Source: Flavobacterium terrae (GTDB lineage: Bacteria; Bacteroidota; Bacteroidia; Flavobacteriales; Flavobacteriaceae). From it: DNA of 64,000 nt. Each line of letters starts with the position of its first letter. Position 1 is the first letter of the stretch. Positions 53,540-61,351 of this stretch are shown in pieces. The DNA lies in contig NZ_FQZI01000005.1 of the NCBI RefSeq assembly GCF_900142035.1, positions 175,073 to 239,072 of the forward strand, in the 5' to 3' direction. A program made the translations under genes and the position numbers. The notes under the pieces were generated by a model. That model made no database searches and was not told the origin of the DNA. It saw nothing but the letters and a program-made list of their open reading frames with translations.

Positions 53540-54154
53540 TTATTCAATTTGAGATATAAATTCAATAACAGCTTGAGCCACTCTATTTTGATTTTCGTCT
53601 GAAGTTATTATTTTTCTGTCTGAGTAATTTGACATAAAACCTACTTCGGCTAATATTGTTGGGCAATTAGATTTTTTCAAAATTAAAAAGGGAGCAGTTT
53701 TTACACCTCTTGACATTAAACTTGTTTTATCAACTAAAAGACCTAAAAATTTATTAGCCAGTTCTTCAGACTTTACGGTGTGAGCTAAATCCTTTGGAAC
53801 ATATACTTCTACCCCATTTGACTCAGGATTTTTATTATTATTTACATGCAAAGAAATCACTAAGTCTGGCTTTATTTCGTTTATTTTTTGAACTCGGTCA
53901 GACAATGAAATTAATTCATCATTATTTCTTGTAAAGAACAATTCAACATTCTCACTATTATGTAAAGCTTTAATTTTATTAATTATAGAAAGTGTTAAGT
54001 CTTTTTCATTTAATCCACTATGCATACCACCAAAGTCAGTTCCTCCATGTCCAGCATCAATAACAACCTTTATTTTCTTAGGATCATTTGAATTGAAAGA
54101 CAATAATAACCCAATACTCAATAATAAAACAATACTTTTCAAAGCTTTTCTCAT
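53540..54154 (-). CDS. N-acetylmuramoyl-L-alanine amidase (Amidase_3 family)
   Basis: 204 residues with a signal peptide (SIGLLLSFNSN). Zinc ligands and catalysis: VVIDAGHGGTDFGG (His) at about residue 31, EKDLTL (Glu), SLHVNNN (His) at about 100 and the terminal Glu in ILAEVGFMSN. It cleaves the peptide from the glycan in peptidoglycan and acts in cell separation or remodelling in the periplasm. It is monocistronic, convergent with the sigma unit. Confidence 0.94.
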   Translation of the reverse strand: MRKALKSIVLLLSIGLLLSFNSNDPKKIKVVIDAGHGGTDFGGMHSGLNEKDLTLSIINKIKALHNSENVELFFTRNNDELISLSDRVQKINEIKPDLVISLHVNNNKNPESNGVEVYVPKDLAHTVKSEELANKFLGLLVDKTSLMSRGVKTAPFLILKKSNCPTILAEVGFMSNYSDRKIITSDENQNRVAQAVIEFISQIE

Positions 54155-54257
54155 GATGATAATTTTTTAGTTATTTAAAAGTAACGATTCAATTGTAAGA
54201 ATAGTATTAAATCGTAAAAAATATACAAGATTTATATTTTTAAAAATATATAGAATA

Positions 54258-54316
54258 AAAAAAAGCACTCAAATTGAGTGCTTTTGTGGGCGATAAGGGA
54301 TTCGAACCCCTGACCC
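54258..54316 (-). repeat. left copy of 59-bp direct repeat (terminator plus tRNA 3' part)
   Basis: Identical to 54612-54670. It contains the AGCACTC hairpin terminator and the 3' third of tRNA-Val (T-arm TTCGAACCCC on this strand). Confidence 0.85.
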
Positions 54317-54344
54317 TCCCGATAAATCGGGATGCTATGAACCA
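54287..54344 (-). pseudogene. truncated tRNA-Val copy
   Basis: The first 30 bases equal the 3' end of the intact tRNA-Val genes. Beyond that the anticodon arm is replaced by the palindrome TCCCGAT-AA-ATCGGGA and the 5' half is missing, so it cannot fold as a tRNA. Confidence 0.75.
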
Positions 54345-54348
54345 CAAT

Positions 54349-54606
54349 TTATATTTTATTGATTAGTTCTAATATTTTAGTTCTACTTTTCCAATTTTTT
54401 ATTTGTTTCTCTCTTGTCATTGCCTCATGTTTACTAGAAAATACTTCATGATACTTAAGCTCCCAATCATTGAACTGACCAGTAAATCCTTTACTTTTTT
54501 GATTATGTCTAATTATTCTTTCTTCTAAATTTGAAGTATAGCCAATATAGAATTTATCAACCGTGACACTATAAAGAATATAGACGTAGAATTTTGAATT
54601 TTCCAT
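54349..54606 (-). CDS. small GIY-YIG nuclease-like protein
   Basis: 85 residues: FYVYILYSVTVDKFYIGYTSNLEERIIRHN contains the GIY-YIG motif pair with the catalytic arginine (ERI), and REKQIKNWKSRTK closes the domain. This is the short UPF0213 form without DNA-binding extension. It is encoded on the same strand as the tRNA-Val genes and is enclosed by the two 59-bp repeats, which makes it the only gene of a 354-base repeat-bracketed unit. Such ORFs are found beside tRNA fragments in many Bacteroidota genomes, from memory. Confidence 0.88.
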   Translation of the reverse strand: MENSKFYVYILYSVTVDKFYIGYTSNLEERIIRHNQKSKGFTGQFNDWELKYHEVFSSKHEAMTREKQIKNWKSRTKILELINKI

Positions 54607-54611
54607 AAAAC

Positions 54612-54670
54612 AAAAAAAGCACTCAAATTGAGTGCTTTTGTGGGCGATAAGGGATTCGAACCCCTGACCC
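54612..54670 (-). repeat. right copy of 59-bp direct repeat
   Basis: Terminator and 3' part of the first intact tRNA-Val gene; the left copy is at 54258. Confidence 0.85.
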
Positions 54671-54715
54671 CCTCGGTGTAAACGAGGTGCTCTGAACCAG
54701 CTGAGCTAATCGCCC
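54641..54715 (-). tRNA. tRNA-Val(TAC), copy 1
   Basis: Acceptor GGGCGAT pairs with ATCGCCC; D-arm GCTCAGCTGG; anticodon arm CCTCG-TTTACAC-CGAGG with anticodon TAC; T-arm GGGGTTCGAATCCC. The CCA end is not encoded. It is followed by a hairpin terminator in the 54612 repeat. Confidence 0.95.
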
Positions 54716-54746
54716 GATAATTCTTTTTATCAGTATGTTTTTTTTG

Positions 54747-54821
54747 TGGGCGATAAGGGATTCGAACCCCTGACCCCCTCGGTGTAAACGAGGTGCTCTG
54801 AACCAGCTGAGCTAATCGCCC
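54747..54821 (-). tRNA. tRNA-Val(TAC), copy 2
   Basis: Identical to copy 1 over the whole 75 bases, 31 bases upstream of it on the same strand; the pair is probably one transcript. Confidence 0.95.
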
Positions 54822-54906
54822 GATAACATTGGAAGCATATCTTCCGTTATTGTGGGTGCAAATATAGGACAGTTTTTTATATCTGCAAACATTATTTCAA
54901 AAAAAA

Positions 54907-56121
54907 TTAAACAATTTCTGCAACAACAAAAGTACTACCGCCTATATAGATAAAGTCATTTTCAGTTGAAGCTTTCAAAGCTTCCTCATAAGCTTCTGAA
55001 ATCGAATTATATACAAATCCAATCAATCCATAAACTTCTGCTTTTTCTTTAAGAACTGCAGTATCTAATCCTCGAGGAACATTTGGCTTAGAAAAATAAT
55101 ATTTTGCATTTTTGGGGAATAATGGCAAAATATCTTCTAAATCTTTATCATTAACCACACCTAAAACGAAGTGTAATTGATTAAATTTTTCTTTCTGAAT
55201 TTGATTTAAAACTATTTTTAAACCATGACTGTTGTGAGCTGTATCGCAAATTACTTTTGGATTAGAATGAATTTGTTGCCAACGACCAAGTAAACCTGTG
55301 TTTTGAACTACATTCAAAAGTCCATTTTTAACTTCATCTGCAGAAATTTGAAAATGCTGCTTCAATAGTTTTATGGCTTGAAGAACTGTTTTTTTATTAT
55401 GAATTTGATAATCACCTAACAATCCAGATGGATAGTCTTCTTGAATTAAGTCCGAAGCAAAATAAATATTTGATTTACATTCTTCCGCTTTTGCTAAAAA
55501 TACCTTTTTGGTTTCTTCTGTATACTCACCAACAACTACCGGAATCTTTGACTTAATAATACCTGCTTTCTCTCCTGCAATTGCTTCAATAGTATTCCCT
55601 AAGAACTGAGTGTGATCAAAACCTATATTAGTAATCACAGAAACTAGAGGTGTAATAATATTGGTCGAATCTAATCGACCTCCCATTCCTACTTCTATTA
55701 CTGCAATATCTACACTCTCCTTAACAAAATAATCAAAAGCCAAACCTACAGTCATCTCAAAAAAACTAAGACTATTCTCTTCGAAAAAAGACTTATTCTG
55801 TTGTATAAATTTGACTACAAAATCTTCAGAAATCATTTCGCCATTAATTTTGATACGTTCTCTGAAATCTTTTAAATGAGGCGAAGTGTACAATCCAACT
55901 TTAAGTCCTGATTCCTGTAAAATTGATGCTATCATTGATGAAGTAGAACCTTTTCCATTTGTCCCAGCCACATGAACTGCTTTAATTTTTTTTTCAGGAT
56001 TATCTAAATGATTGGCCAACAATATTGTGTTGGTTAAGTCTTTTTTGTAAGCAGATGCCCCTTGTTGTTGATACATAGGCAACTGAGCAAACATCCAACT
56101 TATGGTTTCTTGGTAATTCAT
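54907..56121 (-). CDS. folC: folylpolyglutamate/dihydrofolate synthase
   Basis: Adds glutamate to dihydropteroate and folates in the cytosol. 404 residues. P-loop: VAGTNGKGSTSSMIA at about residue 50; omega-loop and metal ligands: TSPHLKDFRERIKIN at about 80, EVGMGGRLDSTN at about 145 and GFDHTQFLG; C-terminal domain CDTAHNSHGLKIVLNQI near 293. It is the last gene of the exbB-exbD-tonB-folC series on the minus strand, 24 bases after tonB, a linkage that is probably only a shared transcript. Confidence 0.93.
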   Translation of the reverse strand: MNYQETISWMFAQLPMYQQQGASAYKKDLTNTILLANHLDNPEKKIKAVHVAGTNGKGSTSSMIASILQESGLKVGLYTSPHLKDFRERIKINGEMISEDFVVKFIQQNKSFFEENSLSFFEMTVGLAFDYFVKESVDIAVIEVGMGGRLDSTNIITPLVSVITNIGFDHTQFLGNTIEAIAGEKAGIIKSKIPVVVGEYTEETKKVFLAKAEECKSNIYFASDLIQEDYPSGLLGDYQIHNKKTVLQAIKLLKQHFQISADEVKNGLLNVVQNTGLLGRWQQIHSNPKVICDTAHNSHGLKIVLNQIQKEKFNQLHFVLGVVNDKDLEDILPLFPKNAKYYFSKPNVPRGLDTAVLKEKAEVYGLIGFVYNSISEAYEEALKASTENDFIYIGGSTFVVAEIV

Positions 56122-56145
56122 TGAAACAAAAAAGAATAGCTTGAA

Positions 56146-56946
56146 CTATTCTCCTAATTTAAAATTAATAACTATAAATCCTATTTGTTTATCTGGCGCA
56201 TTTGAATCTGGTTGCCATTTAAACTTTCGTGCTGTAGCCAAAGCTGGCTTAATCAAGCATGGATTTGTATTTGTTGTACCTTTAGTATACTGCGCATATA
56301 CTACATCTCCATTTTTGTTAACTGTAACTTGTACTACAACTCTTCCTTCCTCATTACAGTCCTGAACTTCTTTACCTGCATTGGCTAGTTTTCGTCCTTT
56401 TAACCCCCAACTACTTCCATTACCTGAACCAGTTCCTCCTCCTGAGCCATAAAAGCTATTAGCATATCGATCCCCATTAGGATCACCTTTGTCACCAGGA
56501 ACACCATCGTCACCATGCCCTGATTCTGCTCCATCAGATTTAGGTCCATTAATCAAACTAGACAAAGCATCATTAGTAGATTTACTTGGAGTTGGTTTTG
56601 ATTTCACAACTGGTTTTACAGTAGAGTTTGTAGTACTCTCTACTTGAGATGTTTTGATTACTGGAGCTTTTGTTGAAGTTTGTGCAGTAATATTTTGAGA
56701 GGCCGTTTCTACAGCCTTTGATGTTTTAGGTTGTGGTGAAGATTTCACAGGCTCTAATGGCTGAACCTCTCCTTGCCCAACATTAGAAGTTCCAAAATTG
56801 ATTGCTATTTCTCCTCCTTCGAATATTTCAGGCACATTGGGATCATCTTTAAGAATATAAAGAAAAAAGCATAGAAACATAAGCACGAATAAAATGACTG
56901 TAATCGTGAACGAACGCTTTTGATGTTTTGTTTCTAAAAGTACCAT
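56146..56946 (-). CDS. tonB: TonB energy transducer
   Basis: 266 residues. One N-terminal transmembrane segment (about 13-31), a proline- and serine/threonine-rich periplasmic linker with many KP-type pairs (VKPVVKSKPTPSKSTNDALSS), a glycine-rich stretch (DPNGDRYANSFYGSGGG), and a C-terminal TonB domain (about 185-266; CNEEGRVVVQVTVNKNGDVVYA, ATARKFKWQPDSN, GFIVINFKL). It transmits proton-motive force from ExbB/ExbD to outer-membrane receptors such as the one at 39171. Confidence 0.92.
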   Translation of the reverse strand: MVLLETKHQKRSFTITVILFVLMFLCFFLYILKDDPNVPEIFEGGEIAINFGTSNVGQGEVQPLEPVKSSPQPKTSKAVETASQNITAQTSTKAPVIKTSQVESTTNSTVKPVVKSKPTPSKSTNDALSSLINGPKSDGAESGHGDDGVPGDKGDPNGDRYANSFYGSGGGTGSGNGSSWGLKGRKLANAGKEVQDCNEEGRVVVQVTVNKNGDVVYAQYTKGTTNTNPCLIKPALATARKFKWQPDSNAPDKQIGFIVINFKLGE

Positions 56947-56947
56947 A

Positions 56948-57343
56948 TTATTTAGGTGCTACAGCTAATACAATTTTGAATTTATTTCTGTAAGCAATAT
57001 CCATTACTTTAACTGCATTCTCAATTGGAACTCCTTTAGCAACATGCAAAACTATATTAGGATCCTTTTGCCCATTCAATATGTTTTTTAATCCATTTTC
57101 AAGTTCGTCATCAGGATATTGTTGCTTATCTATATAATATTTAAGATTACTATCAACACTAACAGCAACCGTTTCAACTTCATCAGCTTGCCCCGATGAA
57201 TTTGGCAGCACTAAATCTAAAGCATTAGTTGTTGTCATTGTAGTAACTGCTATCATAAAAAAGATAAGCAGCAAAAACACAATATCTGTCATCGATGACA
57301 TATTGAACTCGGCATTTATTCTATTTCTTCCTCTTAAGTTCAT
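56948..57343 (-). CDS. exbD: ExbD/TolR-family proton-channel subunit
   Basis: 131 residues. One transmembrane helix (DIVFLLLIFFMIAVTT) with the proton-carrying Asp in SMTDIVFL, then a periplasmic ExbD domain (VSVDSNLKYYIDKQQYPDDELENGL). Part of the complex that drives TonB. Two bases separate it from exbB and one from tonB, so the three form a tight operon. Confidence 0.93.
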   Translation of the reverse strand: MNLRGRNRINAEFNMSSMTDIVFLLLIFFMIAVTTMTTTNALDLVLPNSSGQADEVETVAVSVDSNLKYYIDKQQYPDDELENGLKNILNGQKDPNIVLHVAKGVPIENAVKVMDIAYRNKFKIVLAVAPK

Positions 57344-57345
57344 AC

Positions 57346-58053
57346 TTAAACTGGTTCATTTAATAAATCAAGAAAATCTACCGCGTTTACTTCCATCATG
57401 TGAACCACTTTATCAGTAATACTAACTAAATGATTATAACCTACATATGCAATAATACCCACAACAAGCCCAAAAACAGTGGTCATCATAGCAGTGTAAA
57501 TACCTTCAGCTAAAACACTCATTTCGATTTTATTTGAACTACTTTGAGCCATTTCATGAAACGCCATAACCATACCAACTACTGTTCCTAAAAAACCAGT
57601 CATGGGTCCAGCTCCTGAAATAGTAGCTAACATACTAACATTTTTTTCCAATTTATACACTTCGAGTTTTCCAGCGTTTTCGATAGCAATATTAATATCA
57701 TTTAATGGTTTTCCAATTCTAGAAATTCCTTTTTCAATCAATCTTGATACCGGCGAATTAGTTGAAGCACAAAGCATTTTAGCATTATCTATTTTGCCCT
57801 GTTGCAAATGCATGCGGATCTGTGTCATGAAATTTTGATCCATTTTAGAGGCCGCTTTGATTGCCATTAAACGCTCTAAATACAAATAAATAGCAAAAAA
57901 CAACATCAAGAAAATGATTACCATAACGATTTGACCTACTAATCCTCCGCTAAAAATAATCTGCATTAAAGTTAATTCTTTTTTTGCAGCAACATCTTCT
58001 GCTACTTGAATCGCTGCTTGACTTAAACTATCTGCCTGAAGTAATAAACTCAT
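57346..58053 (-). CDS. exbB: ExbB/TolQ/MotA-family proton-channel protein
   Basis: 235 residues with three hydrophobic segments: GLVGQIVMVIIFLMLFFAIYL, GAGPMTGFLGTVVGMVMAF and IYTAMMTTVFGLVVGIIAYVGY. The MotA/TolQ signature TVVGMVMAFHEM and the polar residues of the channel helix are present, together with a large cytosolic loop. First gene of the exbB-exbD-tonB-folC unit. Confidence 0.94.
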   Translation of the reverse strand: MSLLLQADSLSQAAIQVAEDVAAKKELTLMQIIFSGGLVGQIVMVIIFLMLFFAIYLYLERLMAIKAASKMDQNFMTQIRMHLQQGKIDNAKMLCASTNSPVSRLIEKGISRIGKPLNDINIAIENAGKLEVYKLEKNVSMLATISGAGPMTGFLGTVVGMVMAFHEMAQSSSNKIEMSVLAEGIYTAMMTTVFGLVVGIIAYVGYNHLVSITDKVVHMMEVNAVDFLDLLNEPV

Positions 58054-58131
58054 AAAATCTTTTTTATAAACTAACGTGAATATTTTTTAAAAATTGCAAT
58101 GTAAATATATCTTTAATTGACCTGTAAAACA

Positions 58132-58160
58132 AAAAATCCTTTAGAACTCTAAAGGATTTA
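58132..58160 (-). terminator. terminator of glutamate dehydrogenase
   Basis: AAATCCTTTAG-AACT-CTAAAGGATTT, perfect stem. Confidence 0.75.
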
Positions 58161-58199
58161 AAAATTTTCATTCTTTAGGATGAAAAAAAGAAACAATAA

Positions 58200-59426
58200 C
58201 TATACCAATTGCTTTAAGGCAATTTCGAATGCTCTTGCACTTATGTTCTTCTTATCAGATCCTAAATCATATGTTTTTTGAATTGCTTTTTTAATCACTT
58301 CAGAAGTATCATTGAAAATTGCTTCATCTGTCATCGCCACTTTTTTCTCCATGAAATAAGCAAATACACGAGCCATACCACAATTAGAAATAAAGTCAGG
58401 AATTAAGCTTACCATACTATCCGTTTCTTCCATAATAGGACCAAAGAAAATTTCTTTATCGGCAAAAGGAACATTTGCACCACAAGAAATTACTTCAAGA
58501 CCAGAAGCAATCATATTTTCAACTTGATCTTTTGTTACCAATCTTGAAGCAGCACATGGTGTGAAAATTTCGGCACCAATTGTCCAAATCTTTTGATTAA
58601 TTTCTTCAAAAGAAATCATATTATCAGCAACTAATTTATTTCCGTCTTTATTTAAAAATAATGTTTTAATTTCTTCGAAAGAGAATCCATTTTCATTAAT
58701 CAAACCTCCATCTCTATCGATAATACCCACAACTTTCGCCCCCATTTCTGCTAAATAGAAAGCCGCTGCTGAACCTACGTTTCCAAAACCTTGAACAATA
58801 GCTTTTTTTCCAACAACACTTCCGCCATAAATATCATAATAATGGCGTACCGCTTGCGCAACACCATAACCCGTAATCATATCTGCAACCGTATATTTTC
58901 TGTGAATATCAGGTGAGAAAGTAGTGTTTTCAATTACTTTGACTACTCCTTGACGTAATTGTCCTATACGGTTAATTTTATCAGCTTCTGTTGGTCTAAA
59001 ATGTCCATTAAAAACGCCTTCTTGCGGGTGCCAAACACCACAATCTTCAGTCATTGGAATTACTTCATGAATTTCATCAACATTTAAATCCCCTCCAGTA
59101 CCATAATAACTTTTTAACAATGGAGAAACTGCTTTATACCAACGCTGTAAAACCTCTTTCTTACGAGGATCATTAGGATCAAAGTTAATTCCAGATTTAG
59201 CCCCGCCAATCGCTGGTCCAGAAACCGAAAATTTAACTTCCATTGTTTTTGCTAATGAAAGAACTTCGTTCATATCTAACCCTTTTCGCATACGTGTACC
59301 TCCACCAGCTGCTCCTCCTCTTAAAGAGTTTATAACTGTCCAACCTTCTGCATCTGTTTCAGGGTCTTTCCAATTAAATACTACTTCAGGTTCTTTATTT
59401 TCGAATTTTTTTAATAAATCTTTCAT
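58200..59426 (-). CDS. Glu/Leu/Phe/Val dehydrogenase, probably glutamate dehydrogenase
   Basis: 408 residues. Catalyses reversible oxidative deamination of an amino acid with NAD(P). The substrate lysine motif is GPAIGGAKSGINFDP with catalytic Lys at about residue 75; the nucleotide-binding domain has VQGFGNVGSAAAFYLAEMGAKVVG (GxGxxG) at about 207. The end SNCGMARVFAYFMEKKV is usual for the family. Whether the substrate is glutamate, leucine or valine is not decidable by eye; glutamate is likely given the Bacteroidota setting. A strong palindrome and a -7 box control its start. Confidence 0.9.
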   Translation of the reverse strand: MKDLLKKFENKEPEVVFNWKDPETDAEGWTVINSLRGGAAGGGTRMRKGLDMNEVLSLAKTMEVKFSVSGPAIGGAKSGINFDPNDPRKKEVLQRWYKAVSPLLKSYYGTGGDLNVDEIHEVIPMTEDCGVWHPQEGVFNGHFRPTEADKINRIGQLRQGVVKVIENTTFSPDIHRKYTVADMITGYGVAQAVRHYYDIYGGSVVGKKAIVQGFGNVGSAAAFYLAEMGAKVVGIIDRDGGLINENGFSFEEIKTLFLNKDGNKLVADNMISFEEINQKIWTIGAEIFTPCAASRLVTKDQVENMIASGLEVISCGANVPFADKEIFFGPIMEETDSMVSLIPDFISNCGMARVFAYFMEKKVAMTDEAIFNDTSEVIKKAIQKTYDLGSDKKNISARAFEIALKQLV

Positions 59427-59452
59427 TCGGTTGCGTTTTGTTTAATTTGTTG

Positions 59453-59460
59453 CAAATATA
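59453..59460 (-). promoter_or_regulatory. -7 promoter box of the dehydrogenase gene
   Basis: TATATTTG on the minus strand, with the 18-bp hairpin arm directly upstream where a -33 element would be. Confidence 0.5.
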
Positions 59461-59461
59461 A

Positions 59462-59499
59462 AAAAATAGAATAATGCAAAATTGCATTATTCTATTTTT
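59462..59499. terminator. 18-bp palindrome, terminator and possible operator
   Basis: AAAAATAGAATAATGCAA pairs perfectly with TTGCATTATTCTATTTTT. It terminates the chalcone-isomerase-like gene and at the same time occupies the -33 region of the dehydrogenase promoter. Confidence 0.7.
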
Positions 59500-59524
59500 C
59501 GTTATTCTTAAATTATTTTATGTT

Positions 59525-60112
59525 TTAATTAGATTTTCCTAACAATTCATTTTTTAATCTATCATCTGCAGGCTTATCAGACAACCAAATTCCAAACAAT
59601 GCTTTCTTAAAGTCAAATCCTTGAATTTTTCCTACAAACTTATCATTTTTGAATATATGAACAGAAGTGTCGATTGGATTATAAATCAAATTATAAACAT
59701 CTTTTTCAACTATTTCACTGCTCATTAATATTTTTTTCAACTCTTCAATTCTTGATCTCAATTCATTTAAGTTATCTCCAGCTGATTTCTCAAAACCAAT
59801 CTCCATGTTTCTTGTTAATTTTCTTGAAGATACTAATGATGATGTAATTTGAATACGGATAGCCATTTCTGAATCACTTTCTAAAATATCTTTAGCATCT
59901 TGAGATAGTCTAGATAAATATAAAGCTTGAACATAAACATCAACGAACATTTTTGAACGCGTACCGAAACCGTTTAGCTCTAAAGTTTTGTTTTCAAATG
60001 AAATTGTTCTTGGAACAACTACTCCATCTTGTTCAAATTGATTTTGTGCTGAAGCTGTAAATGATTGAATACCAAATAATAGGACAAACAAAGATAAAAG
60101 GGCATTTTTCAT
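59525..60112 (-). CDS. secreted chalcone-isomerase-like protein
   Basis: 195 residues from ATG 60112 (MKNALLSLFVLLFGIQSFTASAQ, signal peptide). The mature part VVVPRTISFENKTLELNGFGTRSKMFVDVYVQALYLS and MAIRIQITSSLVSSRKLTRNMEIGFE matches the bacterial chalcone_isomerase-like domain, found in periplasmic proteins with unknown small-molecule ligands. No enzymatic role is shown. It has its own -7 box (TAATTTTG at 60144-60137) and is followed by the palindrome at 59462. Confidence 0.82.
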   Translation of the reverse strand: MKNALLSLFVLLFGIQSFTASAQNQFEQDGVVVPRTISFENKTLELNGFGTRSKMFVDVYVQALYLSRLSQDAKDILESDSEMAIRIQITSSLVSSRKLTRNMEIGFEKSAGDNLNELRSRIEELKKILMSSEIVEKDVYNLIYNPIDTSVHIFKNDKFVGKIQGFDFKKALFGIWLSDKPADDRLKNELLGKSN

Positions 60113-60136
60113 TGTGTGGTTTTTTAAAAATTTGCG

Positions 60137-60144
60137 CAAAATTA
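60137..60144 (-). promoter_or_regulatory. -7 promoter box of the chalcone-isomerase-like gene
   Basis: TAATTTTG on the minus strand, TAnnTTTG match. An in-frame TTG lies inside it, which can mislead start calling. Confidence 0.5.
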
Positions 60145-60194
60145 AGCATTAAAAGTCTTTTAGAAAGACTCTAAAGTGTTAAAAAACACAAAAA

Positions 60195-61262
60195 TTATGC
60201 CAAAAATATTTCCCCTGAACTATGATTATGATTTGCACCAGTAACACTAGACAAAACATTAACCTCATTTCTAATTTTTAAAACCCCTAAAAGCGCAAAA
60301 ATTAAAGCTTCTTTAAATTCTATTATCTTTGAGTTTGGAATAACTATCTCTAAGTTTGGCATGTAGATTTTCATTCTTTCTAACAGAAAATCATTGTATG
60401 CTCCACCTCCTGTAACTAGTATTTTCCCTTTTTTTAATGGCAAAGCAAGTGAAATTTGCAACGAAATATGTTCTACAAATGTTCTCAGTTTATCTCTTTC
60501 CGAAATTCGAAATTCATCAATTAAAGGAAGTACTAAAGTTTTAACAAATTCGAAACCCAAAGATTTTGGATACTTTTTTTTATAAAATTCAAAATCATTT
60601 AATTCATCAAACAACTTTTGATTTATAGAGCCACTTCTAGCCCAATCGCCTTTATCATCGTATTTATGACCTAATTTTTCTGCATAAAAATTTAATACAG
60701 TATTTACTGGAGATATATCAAATGCAATACGATTTCCTTTTTCTTCAAAAGAAATATTTGAAAAACCTCCAAGATTTAAACAATAGTCATAATCTGAAAA
60801 CAAGGTTCTATCACCAATAGGAACTAATGGAGCTCCTTGACCTCCCATTTTGACATCTTGTACTCTAAAATCACAAACAATATTTTGACCAATCAATTCT
60901 GCAATTTCAGGTAAGTTCCCAATTTGGAGCGTAATTCCTTTATGAGGCTGATGCAATATTGTATGCCCATGAGAGCATACAGCATCAAGATTTTCTATTT
61001 TATATCTAGAGATGAAATTTTTTATTATTTGAGATAACAAGGCTGTATAATCCTTATTCAAACTTTTCAATTCAGTTTCAGTAAAATCTACAGCATTTTT
61101 CAATCTGTTAATCCATTCCTCTGTATAGGAAACTGTTTCACTTTCATGAATTTCAAAATACCATTTACCCCCTTTAATTGTGAAATTAATATGTGCCAAA
61201 TCAACTCCATCTAGCGAAGTTCCTGACATAACACCTACAACGTTATAGCTTGCATTTTGCAT
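60195..61262 (-). CDS. anmK: anhydro-N-acetylmuramic acid kinase
   Basis: Phosphorylates and opens 1,6-anhydro-MurNAc from recycled peptidoglycan. 355 residues. VVGVMSGTSLDGVDLA (phosphate loop) is at the N-terminus, CSHGHTILHQP at about residue 97, VCDFRVQDVKMGGQGAPLVP (catalytic Asp region) at about 130, LNLGGFSNIS and the adenosine part KILVTGGGAYNDFLLERM near 285. It is divergent from the acyl-CoA dehydrogenase gene, sharing an 89-base region. Confidence 0.94.
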   Translation of the reverse strand: MQNASYNVVGVMSGTSLDGVDLAHINFTIKGGKWYFEIHESETVSYTEEWINRLKNAVDFTETELKSLNKDYTALLSQIIKNFISRYKIENLDAVCSHGHTILHQPHKGITLQIGNLPEIAELIGQNIVCDFRVQDVKMGGQGAPLVPIGDRTLFSDYDYCLNLGGFSNISFEEKGNRIAFDISPVNTVLNFYAEKLGHKYDDKGDWARSGSINQKLFDELNDFEFYKKKYPKSLGFEFVKTLVLPLIDEFRISERDKLRTFVEHISLQISLALPLKKGKILVTGGGAYNDFLLERMKIYMPNLEIVIPNSKIIEFKEALIFALLGVLKIRNEVNVLSSVTGANHNHSSGEIFLA

Positions 61263-61284
61263 GGGTTAAAATTAATAATTCTTA

Positions 61285-61314
61285 TTGAAAAATTAGTTTT
61301 AATAGCTATATTTG
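61285..61314 (+). promoter_or_regulatory. complete -33/-7 promoter of acyl-CoA dehydrogenase
   Basis: TTG at 61285, 19 bases, then TATATTTG at 61307. Both elements match the Bacteroidota consensus (TTG, N19, TAnnTTTG), the best promoter in the window, 37 bases before the ATG. Confidence 0.7.
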
Positions 61315-61351
61315 AAAACTTTTTAAAAATCACAACAAAACACAAAATAAA

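Noticed and set aside
54287..54344. A third functional tRNA
   Set aside because: The 5' half is missing and the anticodon arm is replaced by a palindrome.
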